Of a stretch of 64,000 bases of DNA, positions 38,801 to 48,579 are shown piece after piece. The stretch spans positions 15,154,031 through 15,218,030 of the forward strand of contig NC_060106.1 of NCBI RefSeq assembly GCF_021155765.1, in the 5' to 3' direction. The position numbers and the translations under genes are program-made. The DNA comes from Diprion similis (Eukaryota > Arthropoda > Insecta > Hymenoptera > Diprionidae). Numbering within the stretch: position 1 is the stretch's first letter; each line of letters starts with the position of its first letter. The notes under the pieces are model-generated. The model was not told the origin of the DNA, ran no database searches, and was given only the letters and a program-made list of their open reading frames with translations.

Positions 38801-41800
38801 GAAGTTCCTTGAGGTACTGCCTGAGCAGAGTGGCAGCCGTTGGCGGACATCCGGTGCCCTCAAGGTCGGCATCCCCTCGCCTCTCGAAGGCGGCACGGAG
38901 CCGTTCGGCAACGCGAGGACTTCCGCCGGACAACCGGAAGACGGTGGAGCTTTGAAATCCGTTGATTTCGATGTAGCTGCACAGCCGGTGGACGACGAAC
39001 GGGACTCCCGTGTCTTGGTGAGGCTCTACTAGGTCGAGGCGGACACCGAAAACACGGTTCGAACCCCCGGATCTGCCCAGAAGGGAGACTGCGAGGACTC
39101 GCTTGACTCTTGCCAGTCGAGATTCGTCCTGAGAATTAGGAGAGAATTATGTAAGGATCAGGCCAGAGTTACGAGGATCGATTATTTGGAGGGAGTTGCC
39201 TGGCCGGAACTCGATGTTTTTTCGAGGCGTTTTTTGAAGAAAGAAAATTTATGCCTGTATGATTACGTATTTCGTGATTACTTAGATTTTGTAGAGTGAT
39301 TACTTGAGAAATTAATTTTACTTTGATTGAGTGACTTCTTTTTGATTTCTAAGATTTTAACTGAATTCTTAAGACTACAAAAGAGATTTTTGTGATCCTA
39401 AATCATTTCTCATATTAATGCATGTTTTAATATTATCGATTTCAGTGTGATTTCGGAGATTAAAAAATGATTTCGAATGACACCTCGATCTGTTCGGTTA
39501 AACACTCCTTGTGTTTTTTTCATCAATTCACATCGTCCTAAATTTGTTTAATATTTTTTTGTCATAAAAATCTTGAAAGAACAGATAAATTAATCGTGGT
39601 ACAAATTAAGAAGATTCATTGGTTAAAATTTTCATTTTGAAGATCGCTGGCAAGTCGACGGTGAAAATTAACAATAAAACATTTAAAAATCACTGACTTT
39701 TCCTCTTTCGACTGTGACGTTAGAAAAATTTTATTTCTACGAAGGTAAAACCAACGCGAGCATTGACCTTTCGTCGAGCGTTGCGTGTTATCGATTACGT
39801 GTAGCTTCTCCGCCGCGAAAAGATAATGAGAAAAGTGTAATTACGTTTATTTATAGCCCCAGTTTATATAAGATTCACAATTTGTAATATTGTATCAGTA
39901 ATAGCTAAACTTGGAGGAGAATCACACTGTGCGGCGTTGTACGAGAACCTTCTTTCGATTGGGGGGGGGGGGGGGGGGGGGGGGGATCTGATGTTTCTAT
40001 TCTGGGATAAATGAAGATGATATTTTCTCCGAAAACATGAATTACAGGCCGAATAACCGCGCGGCTTTCTGCAGCTGGTTGCAAAAAAAAAACTCAGCTA
40101 ACCTGCACGATCAGGCAAACTCTGTTTAACTCAATTATTTCCAGTTGATACTGGAACTCGCGTATGTAACAATTATAACAATGGTTGTATACTAAATTGC
40201 TAAAAATAGTTTCTAACAGTAGAAGGCCATTTACTCAGGCTTATATACGGCTCGTCAGCTTTTACCATGCGATGAATAATTCGGTGAATATAACGTTTCT
40301 CCAGATGGTATGTATTAATTAAAAACCCACGTCGAAAGTTCTCGGAGGGAATAATTATTAAAGACCGCAATTATACTGCAGTTCTAACGCGTCGTAGTTT
40401 TATTGCCGAGAAATGCAGAACGTAACCGTTATATTTCGCGTGATGACATTATGCACATGGCACGTGCCATGCGTTTATTTTTTATTGTTTCATTCACTAA
40501 TTCGTTTATTCATTCATTCATTCATTCGTACGTTTCTGTCCTTGCGATTTCCTAAATTCTGAGACGAACGAATAAAGAAATAGGTAAAAATAATTCAAAT
40601 ATAGACTCGATTAAATGCATAAAAGTTGGAAAAAAATTGGCAGTCTGATAAAAAAAGGCGAAAGATAAAATCTTTCATACGCTACAGAGATTCTGGAAAC
40701 TCTATATTATGCCTATTTCACGCGATTCCACGAATGGTCACCAATTCTACTTATTCCCGCGGAATTATTTACGTGGAATAAAATTTTTTGTGATTAAAAA
40801 TAATAAAGTAAATCATCAGGAATATTAACCTTTACAGGAAACTCGAGCAGACTGTGAATGAAACTGAAAAGTTTAAATCCTTGGTTCCCAAAGTTAGGGG
40901 CTTTCTTTTAGCTCATGATTGTAAATTTATCGTCGATTGTAGATTTATCGAAACTGTGGTCTGATTATTTGCGAAGTAATGTACAATTAGACGCGGAGCA
41001 CGAATCGCCGAGAAAGATCGAGAATAACAATTTAACGGATCCGCATGACGATTATACCAAGTTGAAAGTTGAGCTCGTAAATTGAGTGTTTTTCGATGTA
41101 TCGTATTATACGCAGATTGTACAGGCGATGCAAGAAAATGCAACAGGACAGAAAAACAAGGAAGGAAAAAAGATAAAAAAGAGGAAAATTCGATGCCTTC
41201 CGACCGTTGGAGGCGTAGTTAAGTAAAATTACAGGGCGGTCACAAATTTTTGGAAAGAAAAAATTTCCTGACATCTCCAGGTTTTCCAGCACCTAAAGCA
41301 TAGTTTTCCCTGACATTTTCTCCGTTCTAGCAAGTTACCAAAACCCGAATCGTTTAGCTTATAAACTCTATATTCGGTTAAAATTCAATTCGAATCGAAA
41401 AAAAAAATATAATGTCCAAAAAATTCAGTTTGCGCTAATTTGTTTCTAGATAAGAAAAAAAAAGTAAACTAGTAACCTGAAAAAATCATTTCTAATAGCC
41501 ATGATAGAAAATCCAAATCGTTTAGGTTATAAACTCTATATTCGGTTAAAATTCAATTCGAATCGAAAAAAAAAATATAACGTCCAAAAAATTCAGTTTG
41601 CGCTAATTTGTTTCTAGATAAAAAAAAAGTAAACTAGTAACCTGAAGAAATCATTTTTAATTGCCATGATAAAATACTGATATTTTAAATATTTTCTACG
41701 ACCAAATTAAAAATATCCTAACAATTCCAGGTTTTCCAGGTTCTCCACGTTTGTGGCTACCCTGAATTACAGAGTCATTATGATACGCCGACATGTCGAT

Positions 41801-42312
41801 TCGGTATTAAACTCTAAATACAAGAGCAAACGCATTAGCGGTTGGGAATTAAAATGTGATCCCTACACGATGACTCGCGGATGGAACTGAACGCCTCACG
41901 CGTGCGTAGCTAATTTCAATTTAGTTAATTACACCCACCGATGCGGCATGATGAACAGCAATTTCCATACCCTTGATGCTTGATTACTTGATACACGTAG
42001 CGTGGTTAGCGTATAGCTTCGGTGAGAATAAATTCCTGCACTCACCTTGTCGTGGGCTTGCCTCGAGCGCGTTGGGCTTGCTGGCGATGCATGGTTATGG
42101 TGATGGTGGTGATGGTGGTTATGGTTGTGGTGGTTGCTGTGGTGGTGATGATGAAGAGTATCCTGCTGGGGTCGTCTCATCCCACTACGCCGGCACCGCG
42201 ACCCACCGCCGCACTGTGGATCAGAAGTGAGAAAACTCATGATTGAGGATCGCTTCATGATCCTTCCAGGATCGTCAAATTCAGATTTAGGTCCTTCGCT
42301 CTCATCTCGCAT
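11781..42312 (-). CDS. FAM13A: FAM13 homolog, RhoGAP and coiled-coil protein, ten coding exons
   Basis: Ten exons join in frame: 42312-42046, 39128-38747, 36753-36510, 15989-15819, 15182-15047, 14453-14220, 13570-13367, 13147-12500, 12405-12158 and 11994-11781. Total length is 2748 nt, 915 residues plus TGA. All introns are GT-AG with matching phases. Layout: His-rich N-terminus (about 58-76), RhoGAP (about 116-297), polar low-complexity middle (299-546), first FAM13 coiled coil with GYRPSHSDK (588-622), the GRPVSKEDR/PLYDRYR block, and the C-terminal EEKKRLRR...AKLRLIDALIAKK block (about 848-915). This order matches vertebrate FAM13A. Cellular function is poorly known; a role at Rho-family GTPases is inferred from the domain. 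The arginine finger (Arg154, VFRLSG) is kept, but the usual FGPN motif reads FAPV (269-272). The start is uncertain: an upstream exon or a later Met is possible. Confidence 0.88.
12158..12405 (-). CDS. FAM13A: FAM13 homolog exon 9, acidic Ser-rich linker
   Basis: Encodes residues 763-844 plus a split His codon. It is acidic and Ser-rich, with no known domain; it links the two conserved coiled-coil blocks. Acceptor TTTCAG, donor GTGAGT. Confidence 0.87.
12500..13147 (-). CDS. FAM13A: FAM13 homolog exon 8, first conserved FAM13 block
   Basis: Encodes residues 547-762, the largest exon. MLSPR...RRFYSEND matches the MLSPRFYAYG region of FAM13A. INGLKKKIKKYEDEFEENF then GYRPSHSDK is the hallmark FAM13 coiled coil. 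The exon closes with EKTAVQKALLH, GRPVSKEDR and PLYDRYRTLKRLL, all diagnostic of the family. Acceptor TTTAG, donor GTAAGT. Confidence 0.93.
13367..13570 (-). CDS. FAM13A: FAM13 homolog exon 7, acidic and Ser/Pro-rich linker
   Basis: Encodes residues 479-546, phase 0 at both ends. An acidic start (ENEEETEN) is followed by SGPSRSPSPARPP and NWGFTHRQTA. Acceptor TTCAAG, donor GTAAGT. Confidence 0.85.
14220..14453 (-). CDS. FAM13A: FAM13 homolog exon 6, basic linker
   Basis: Encodes residues 401-478, phase 0 at both ends. It includes SPVPSPCDVVLAAERFECD and a strongly basic GRRQARRRR run that could serve as a nuclear localisation signal (inference). Acceptor TTCCAG after a T-rich tract, donor GTATAT. 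The other two minus-strand frames are also open here, but only this one joins both neighbours in phase. Confidence 0.82.
15047..15182 (-). CDS. FAM13A: FAM13 homolog exon 5, Ser-rich linker
   Basis: Encodes residues 355-400, including SNSEERVPEPVRKS and RRVSSHEDF, Ser-rich basic stretches of the kind often phosphorylated. The first codon is split with exon 4. Acceptor TTACAG, donor GTAAGC. Confidence 0.82.
15526..15722. mobile_element. MITE, CTGAAGTTAGTAACG family, copy 2
   Basis: A perfect 12-bp terminal inverted repeat, ATGAGGCTGAAG, extends imperfectly inward (GTTAGTAAACGTTA / GCTAGAAACGTTAT). It is flanked by ATTAATTA at 15518-15525 and 15723-15730, an apparent 8-bp target duplication, which would suggest a hAT-type transposase; the AT-rich duplication makes this tentative. 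It lies in the intron between exons 4 and 5 of the FAM13 homolog. Confidence 0.75.
15819..15989 (-). CDS. FAM13A: FAM13 homolog exon 4, polar linker
   Basis: Encodes residues 299-354 with split codons at each end. It is rich in charged residues and ends QERKLV, then a split Arg codon joining to SNSEERVPE in exon 5. Acceptor TTACAG, donor GTAACC. It is the first exon after the giant intron; its phase fits direct joining to exon 3, but extra small exons in the intron cannot be excluded. Confidence 0.8.
16178..16394. mobile_element. MITE, CTGAAGTTAGTAACG family, copy 3
   Basis: GGCTGAACTTGGTAGCATTA at the left and the complement of TAACGTTACTGACTTCAACT at the right form imperfect inverted ends. 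The interior (GGTTTACTATATTCCAGATA) resembles copy 2. It lies at the 3' end of the giant FAM13 intron, 0.2 kb from exon 4. Confidence 0.65.
17561..17577. repeat. (AC)n microsatellite
   Basis: Short uninterrupted AC run in the giant intron. Confidence 0.85.
17822..17870. repeat. (GT)n tract followed by a G-rich run
   Basis: About 13 GT units run into GGGTGGGTGGG and then a pure G run. The four or more adjacent G blocks could form a G-quadruplex on the plus strand. Confidence 0.9.
18018..18511. mobile_element. MITE with long GTGGT...TTTAGGG inverted ends
   Basis: The left end (GTGGTCCTTATTTAGGGTGT) and the reverse complement of the right end (GTGGTTTTCATTTAGGGCGT) match over about 65 bp with scattered differences, including TTGACGAATTTTT / TTGAAGAATTTTTT and ACTTGAAATAAT / ACTTCAAATAAT. 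Poly-T tracts fill the interior and no protein is encoded. TTA flanks both ends, so the target may be TTA or TTAA (tentative). Confidence 0.75.
18915..19300. mobile_element. MITE, CAGGG-ended family, copy 1
   Basis: It starts CAGGATGTCCAG and ends with the complement of CAGGGTGTCAGCCAG; both ends continue into AGGGAATTCTCAGGG-like sequence. It is flanked by a perfect 6-bp duplication, GCTGTA, at 18909-18914 and 19301-19306. There is no coding capacity. Confidence 0.8.
24121..24371. mobile_element. TA-flanked palindromic MITE
   Basis: Ends CAGGGTGA and TCACCCTG are inverted and flanked by TA on both sides, as expected for Tc1/mariner-type insertion. An internal palindrome pairs GTGAAAATAAAGTGAAG with a mirrored copy near 24190-24215. 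Length 251 bp, non-coding. Confidence 0.7.
25678..26172. mobile_element. TA-flanked MITE with CACTCGGAAAAAAATTT ends
   Basis: The left end CACTCGGAAAAAAATTT matches the reverse complement of the right end, CACTCGGGAAAAAATTT. TA, within GTA and TAC, flanks both sides. It is 495 bp. The open frames of 60-125 residues on both strands across it are by-products of its symmetry and composition. It is probably a non-autonomous mariner-type element (inferred from the TA target). Confidence 0.7.
35397..35847 (-). other. candidate alternative first exon of the FAM13 homolog
   Basis: A minus-strand open frame of 151 codons ends at a strong donor, CGGAG then GTGAGT (35395 onward). Its phase (two bases left) is exactly the one needed to splice to exon 4 at 15989. 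It would give an isoform without the RhoGAP domain, as the short FAM13A isoform does in mammals. The encoded residues are not recognisable and it could instead be a 5' UTR exon or chance. Confidence 0.25.
36510..36753 (-). CDS. FAM13A: FAM13 homolog exon 3, C-terminal RhoGAP
   Basis: Encodes residues 217-297 with split codons at both ends. TLPPSHYRLLGYLTVYL aligns with the LPDTHY helix of FAM13A. The following segment reads GVFAPVILPHVPPATTLL where active RhoGAPs have the FGPN motif. Acceptor CTGCAG, donor GTGAGT. The next coding exon found is 20.5 kb away. Confidence 0.9.
36754..38746 (-). other. FAM13A: FAM13 intron 2
   Basis: Splits the RhoGAP domain. It holds a plus-strand open frame of 126 codons (37849-38229) with no recognisable motif and low GC, and a short region at 38545-38600 with TTCCCTGAC and ATTTCCTGAC motifs that may be a decayed CAGGG-type MITE. 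Nothing else is seen. Confidence 0.6.
38747..39128 (-). CDS. FAM13A: FAM13 homolog exon 2, N-terminal two thirds of RhoGAP
   Basis: Encodes residues 90-216 plus one base. It contains GVPFVVHRLCSYIEING, VFRLSGG with the arginine finger, and the ATLLRQYLKELPQPVVPS helix typical of RhoGAP domains. The acceptor is CTCAG before GACGAA and the donor is GTGAGT. It is markedly more GC-rich than its introns, which fits a real exon. Confidence 0.9.
39961..39985. repeat. G25 homopolymer
   Basis: Twenty-five consecutive G on the plus strand, C on the transcribed strand of the FAM13 pre-mRNA. Its length is likely variable between individuals or affected by sequencing error. Confidence 0.9.
41232..41764. 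mobile_element. MITE, CAGGG-ended family, copy 2, with internal duplication
   Basis: It starts CAGGGCGGTCACAAA and ends with the complement of CAGGGTAGCCACAAA, flanked by AATTA at 41227-41231 and 41765-41769. TTTCCAGG motifs near both ends recall the copy at 18.9 kb. The interior has a nearly perfect 168-bp tandem duplication. Non-coding. Confidence 0.8.
41343..41678. repeat. 168-bp tandem duplication inside a MITE
   Basis: The segment with CGTTTAGCTTATAAACTCTA at 41351 recurs as CGTTTAGGTTATAAACTCTA at 41519, a period of 168 bp. The two units differ by only a few substitutions and A-run lengths. Confidence 0.9.
42046..42312 (-). CDS. FAM13A: FAM13 homolog exon 1, His-rich N-terminus
   Basis: Encodes residues 1-89 if translation begins at the ATG at 42312-42310. 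The in-frame stop nearest upstream is at 42351-42349. It carries a run of about 19 residues that is almost all His and Asn, encoded by a CAC/CAT tract, and ends AHDK before a GTGAGT donor (phase 0). Another in-frame Met (MKRSSIMSF) lies downstream, at about residue 25. An upstream ATG would overlap this start if the transcript extends past about 42390, so the true start is not certain. Confidence 0.75.
42089..42153. repeat. GGT/GAT triplet-like repeat coding for poly-His
   Basis: Plus-strand TGGTGATGG units; on the minus strand they are CAC/CAT codons of the His-rich stretch in FAM13 exon 1. Confidence 0.85.
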
Positions 42313-44977
42313 GCCTTTTGCTCGAATTCGCACCGACAATTGGCCAGACTACGCTACAGTTCTTAGCTATTCGCATTTTTTTTACCATGTATATAACTGA
42401 AAATTTTTATTCTCAATACAAAATGAGCATAATTTTCGTAACTGTAATCAGAAAATCTAGTACGTGTTAATTACCACCATATTTCATTATGGACAAAGAG
42501 ATTTAACGTTGTGATGACTGGAAAATACCGTATTCACAACTGTAATTACGAAGTGTAATTATCTGTACTACATTTACTTATTCCAATTCCAAGAATATTT
42601 AAACCCGTTTTACTAAAAGATTTTCTAATGAATATAAAACAAATAAAATTTTCCTCAGTGTACAGTAGTGAAAAACTTATACCTATAACATCGGAATATT
42701 GTCAACTGTCATTTATCTGAATGTAATTGTGACCTGTAATTGACCGTGTAATAACCGTGCAATTATAATTAACGATCGACATAAGTTTTTTTTGCCAAAT
42801 TTTTCATTTTCATTAATATATCATTGTAATCTGAAGCCAAAAGAGTGTCACTGAATGGTCCTGAGCCAGTTCATCATGTCCAACACTCTCCAATGAAACG
42901 TGAAATTAAAATGAGAGATGACGCGGTTCCTTCCTTACAGGTTCATCTGATACTTTTTTTCATATGTCGTGTTATGAATATGATTCAGCCTTTCTCTCGT
43001 TAGTTGCAACGAAGCGGAACAAGAATATAATTTTTCCTGCTGTTGAAACAATCTCTTTGTGCAGCGTGTAAAGATTTCCAAGATTATGTATGTCAAAACA
43101 AAACAAAACAAAAAAAAACAAAAAAAAAAAAAAGGAAAAAAGAAAAGTATGTTACACGTATAGCAAATGAAAAGTATAAAAATATTCGTCGAAGTAATGC
43201 GCGGTGTTGTCGACCTGAGTGATATATACGTTCAGTGACTGTTAAACCAGAACTTCCAGGCCGAATTACGTAACAAGTGGAAATATTCCATGCGATGGTG
43301 GACGGTGGATTTCCGATCGTTGCGGTAAGCGATAAATTCGAAAGCATAAGAACGTCATGGATAAAAAAGAAAAAGAAAGAATAAGATTGATGCTGATTTA
43401 GCTGCTTTGTACGATCCGTTAGCAGAACGCGTTTATACTTTGCAATGCTTGTTTATGGTCGATGGGTGATTTTTATTTATTATTTTTGTTATTAGATATT
43501 TTATTTTTTTCTCGTACCAATTAACCGAAGAGGAATCGCGAAATTACTTTCAGAGGACTGTATTTAAAGACGTTTTATGCGTCACAGGTCACAGGAATAT
43601 ATTTAATAATTTTATGTTAGTAGGCCAAATTATTTAATGGGACAAGGATGATTCAATATTGAAAAAGAAACAAGGGAGATGCAGATTCATTGCCAGCTAC
43701 TTTTACAATGAATTTTTTTTTTCAAATTCAATATTTTGAAGTATGTAATGTAAAAGGGCAAAGAATGGATTCTCAGTAATTGATCTGCACCGTGAAGTTG
43801 CAGATGAAAAGTAAAAGGATAAAAATGAAAAAAATCACGATTCAAAGAAGGAACGAAAAAGACAAAACACATTTGCAACGATACGTAAATTTCATCAAGC
43901 AAATAAGACGGGGGAGAGTGAATTCAACCATAGTTTAATTCTTCCTAGAAAAAAAATCTTTTCGATATATCAGAAGAAATACTTACGATGCGAATATATC
44001 TATGTATAGCGCCGTATGCGAAGCAATCAATTTTCCATCATGCATGGATAATATATGATGAAAAGGGAGCACCGGTCGACCGAGTATGCGAAATAAACGG
44101 GCTTTGAGGATATCAGCTGTGTATGCGCACAGTTTATGTACAATATATATACACATGTTGTATGTATAAGTATAATATAACGCAAGGGACGAAGGTAAAC
44201 GAAGCCCGTCAACGTCGACGTGGCGTTATGACGACGTTACGTATCGCGGGCGAGCGGCAATTTATAGAATAAATCCGAACCAGCGTAATTCGGATGATGA
44301 TAAATTTATCAAATTTACGCTGTCGACCGATTGGTGAAATTGTATAATCGCCGGACGCGACGCAACGTACGTACGTCCACCCACGTTTAACTACATAATC
44401 ACGCGCAACCTGCAGGCAGGCAATATTTGCCTGAGAACCCTGACCTTAATTTGCACCTTGGAATTATTATTGCCGATCTCATAACCAGCGGGAATATATA
44501 CATATATAAGGTAGAAGGTATAAGGTTGTACAATGATATATAAGAGCACCTCGACGATCATTTGCTAGGCGAGTAAAATTAACTGTCGTTAAATTATTTA
44601 TATAGGTAGGAAGGTATATTTAATACCTATTCTTCGGGGCAGTTCGTTAATTATTAGTTATTGTTTGTATAATTGCACGATTGTTATTCGCCGGTAAAAC
44701 AAGAACGAGGAATGCAGTGCTATAATCACAGGATAACTGGTCATTACACTTTTAGAATCTATTTCTACTGCTTATTTTTCATCTTAAGGATCCTTGATCC
44801 TATTTCACACTTTACCGCTGCTTCGTTTTTTCGCAGCGAAACGAGCTGTGGACTTGACAATAACTCGCTTCAGAATCGTTATAGAATCGTAATTCGAGCA
44901 TTTAATTGCATTTGCATCACAGCGATTCGCATTGCGGTCTAACTCTCTCAATATTTTGGCCTTAATTTTGTTACTCA

Positions 44978-45110
44978 TGGGTTATCGGGATCGCTAATAA
45001 CGAGTCTGACGTCAGAATTTGATCATTTCTAAATCGAAGTTGGAAGATCCGATACGGCGGTTGTAAAATTGGAAAACTATAAAAATTTGATGATTCTGGG
45101 CGAAGCTTGT
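44978..45110. repeat. dispersed repeat, GATCGCT...TCTGACGTCA family, copy 1
   Basis: TCGCTAATAACGAGTCTGACGTCA followed by a segment near GATCCGATACGGCGG resembles the sequence at 58250-58320 (TCGCTGATCACGAATCTGACGTCA). A diverged interspersed repeat; class unknown. Confidence 0.55.
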
Positions 45111-45438
45111 TACTCGAGTTTTTTTTTTTTTTTTTTTTTACTTTATCTTTGATCACGATACCCGAAGTACCAAGAATATTTAAGGTCGTAAAATAAATTG
45201 CGACAAGGCTAGTAAATGTAAATTTGTCAAGTGGGACGCTGAGGATTCAACGGTGACCAAGAGGGTTAAAATCCGGACTTGTCATCGACGAGCATAGCCA
45301 CAACACTCGTTATAGCCAAGAAATCAGCCGCAGGCTTCGACGTCCATATAATAAAATAAAATGAAATTGGCAATAAAGCGACATGCCTGCGTACATATAT
45401 CGGAGTCTGAGACTTTATAATTCGAACGATTTTGCACC

Positions 45439-45468
45439 GTATAATCGGTGATCGGTGATCGGTAATCG
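45439..45468. repeat. short tandem GGTGATC repeat
   Basis: About four near-identical 7-bp units, ATCGGTG with small changes. Confidence 0.7.
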
Positions 45469-47603
45469 GCGAATGCAGGCGCCGCGTCGCCTCAAGGCAA
45501 CGCCGTTGTCCCACATCGCTCCTTTTATTTCACACACTGACACTCTCTGCATATCGTGCACAGCAAATGATGCATATGTGTGTAAGGAGCAAAATAATAA
45601 GGAGGGAGCGCCGAATGACTCATTCGATTTCTGAATGGAATTTCCCCACAACTTACCCGCGTAGCCTTTCGTATATTCGAGTACACCTACTTTGTATATA
45701 TGGATTCGGTCACGTGTGGCCTTATGGACGACTGCCGGCAATCGAATATGTGCGACTGGCTACCTGAACCCGGTGTGATTGAACGCTAACTGCTGCATCA
45801 GGTCACCTCGTTGCGGTGCCAAAATAATTAGAATTCCATGAACACGTAGCTGATGTGTTGTGGCTTGTATTATTAGCTGGTTGAAATTTGATCCGAGCAA
45901 CGATGGGCAAGCTTGTTGGGGTGATTGTATGAATATTCGGGTGTTTCGGGAAGAAATAAGTCACGATTTTCCACCATGACATACCCTAAAAAGTTTGTTT
46001 ATCTTTAAATATATATAGATTTTGTGAAAATATGATCGTTCTGGGTTATATGTGCAGGAAGATCGCTTTCGTTTGATTTTTACTGTTTTTTGAATTTGTG
46101 AAGAAACAAGTTATAGAGTTTCAATAATTATTTCGCTTCTGTCATTTATATTCAAGCCAAAGATCACGATCCGTAACAAAAAAATATATCGACCGGGAAT
46201 TTTATTCTCCTAAATTAAGAGTTCATATTAAATTATAACTATTTTATGAGATTGAATTAATGATGAAAAAGTCGTCAGATCAACTTCTCGAACATCAACT
46301 GAAGACTTAAGATAACAAGTGTGTAATCTTCTTTGTGACGTAAATTGATACTGTGATTGATTTAAGTAACGAAAAAAATTCTTTATTTGCGTGACTTGAT
46401 GGATTAAAAAAAATTGTCAGAGCGATCTTGCACATAACGAATCTCTCTTTTATCCTAATCAAAACTTTTTAGGGGGTGCCTACAATATTCTACCTGGTTA
46501 CAATATTCTAAAACATTTTTTACTTCCAGATCTAGCAGGGATGCTGCTAACAGTTGATGAGCCGAGAATATTCTAATTGTTATTGGCTAAGAATTTACAA
46601 GGGTAGGAGGGTCCGAAAATTTTATTGTTTTCTAATTTGTTCTGGTTGGTGAAAGTGCTTTCTTCGAACGTGCGTGTCTAAGCTTCTCGATAAATGATTT
46701 GAGAGGTCCTGCTCCTGCGAAATCTATGGTTAGTAATAACGGTTCGCTTCCTTTTAGAATTTTTAGCTCCTGCCTATAGATAAATATATAGAAATAATCT
46801 AAGTGTATAATTTTCCTTCATTTATGTCATCATCTGTCTGCATTCGTTCAAAGCTGAATTTCAAATTTCTCTATAAATGTATTTTAGTCCAATACATGAT
46901 ATATCGATGACCGATTATACGATACATATCGGGTTAAGTTGGTCTAGAAAAAAATTTAATAATTTCTTTTACCCAAAGTTTAATCGTGATCAAGAACATA
47001 TAGAAACTCGTTGGAACTACACATATACAAGCGGAAAAAAATTCAGGAGATTGAATTACTTCGAGAAGTTTGAAAGTTTCATTGAATGTCGATTGCAAAT
47101 TCACATCGTGTTATAAAGTTAACGAAACTCGAATGAATCGTTATATTAGAATTTCACTGCAAAATTCTCACAACTCCGTGATAGCGCAAATGCCTTTAAA
47201 CCCAAAATTTCTTCGCTTAATTCAATTTCCATGAATAATAACTTGAAGTAATCACGTTCACGGAATATTTCTCTTATCTTATTTACGGATGTATAATACT
47301 ACACGTATAAATAATACAGCAGGCGCCTAAAAGATTCCGTGTAATAGGATACGCTGGTTTATACGTATCGTCTCAGGAGATTGCGCTTTGAAAAAATACG
47401 CGTAAGAATCGCATCAGACTTGAAGAAACAGGCATGCATTTGTGTGAGCACGTAGCTCAAAGAATTATAAAGCAGGTTATGTAGCTGAAGTATTACATGG
47501 CTGATACATCCATGCGAATTATACTCACAATACACTCTCTCGCGACTCTCCACAGGTTGAAATATCCTAAGTTCAGTCTGGCAGCTGCCCGGCACAGCAA
47601 CGG

Positions 47604-47647
47604 TCTTCCTTTTCCTTTTCCTTTTCCTTCCCTTTCCTTTCCTTCTT
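47604..47647. repeat. (CCTTTT)n pyrimidine microsatellite
   Basis: Imperfect TTTTCC and TTTCC units on the plus strand. Confidence 0.85.
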
Positions 47648-47962
47648 CCGTTCCTCTTCCCTCTTCAAAGTGTATCTTCTTTGTATGTTTTATTTTTTTT
47701 TTTATATATGCGCGTGTTTCTTTTTCACGTAACGCGATGTTGATATCCGTAGATGTATATATATATATATAATGTATAGTCGTGCACAGTAGCTTTTCTT
47801 CTTTCAGTGGTAATGATTATTATTTAAAAAAAAAAATTGCAAACTACCTACACTATACGATTTGTGTTTGGTATAATACGATATTTTATAATTATTCAGT
47901 AAAACTTGGTAAAAAGCTATTTTGCGGTGGGTCTCGTCTATTTGATTTTGTTTTTTCTTTCC

Positions 47963-48035
47963 ACGATTATGATTATTATTATTATTAATATTATTGTTAT
48001 ATTATTTTGATTATTATTATTATTAAGGTTATTAT
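47963..48035. repeat. (ATT)n microsatellite
   Basis: ATT and TTATT units with interruptions. Confidence 0.8.
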
Positions 48036-48579
48036 TATACTCTGATAATTACATGCACAGCAAAGTGAATATTTTATTACTCGAAATTTTAAGAATCGAA
48101 TCGTCAAAAACCGCGAGTCGATGTCCGAGAGTTACCTGCCAGAGGCTGCGAAGTAAATTCTTTCACAAATTATATTTATAACCACAGTCCCGAGGGCGTT
48201 GATCCGCAAGCGAAACAGTATTTTTTATTATTATAGGTTGAGACGTGGCGCGAGAAGCGGAAGAGAAACTGTTGAACGATATCAAGTGCTTGAGATATAT
48301 GGAAAAAAATGAGTGAACGAAGAAAATAGATAAACTTTTGGACCGGAGATTCACTACTTCTGCTTCCGTAAACCCTCTTCGGATGTTGCCGTATAAATAG
48401 TCACGTTACGAGGTTATACCGGAAATTTCGTAACTTACGAGAAACTCCCGTTCACTCGGGAATCCTGCATCATATCGGTGCGATAATGAAAATAAGAAAA
48501 GTTTCGTTGGTGGTGCGATTTGTTGAACGAAATTGCAAATCGACAGAAAAATTATACGCGCGAATAAATTTAGCGGTGA

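Larger units (their letters stand above)
39129..42045 (-). other. FAM13A: FAM13 intron 1
   Basis: 2.9 kb between exons 1 and 2. It contains a 25-bp pure G run, a (CATT)n stretch near 40510-40528 and a MITE at 41232-41764. No coding signal. Confidence 0.65.
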
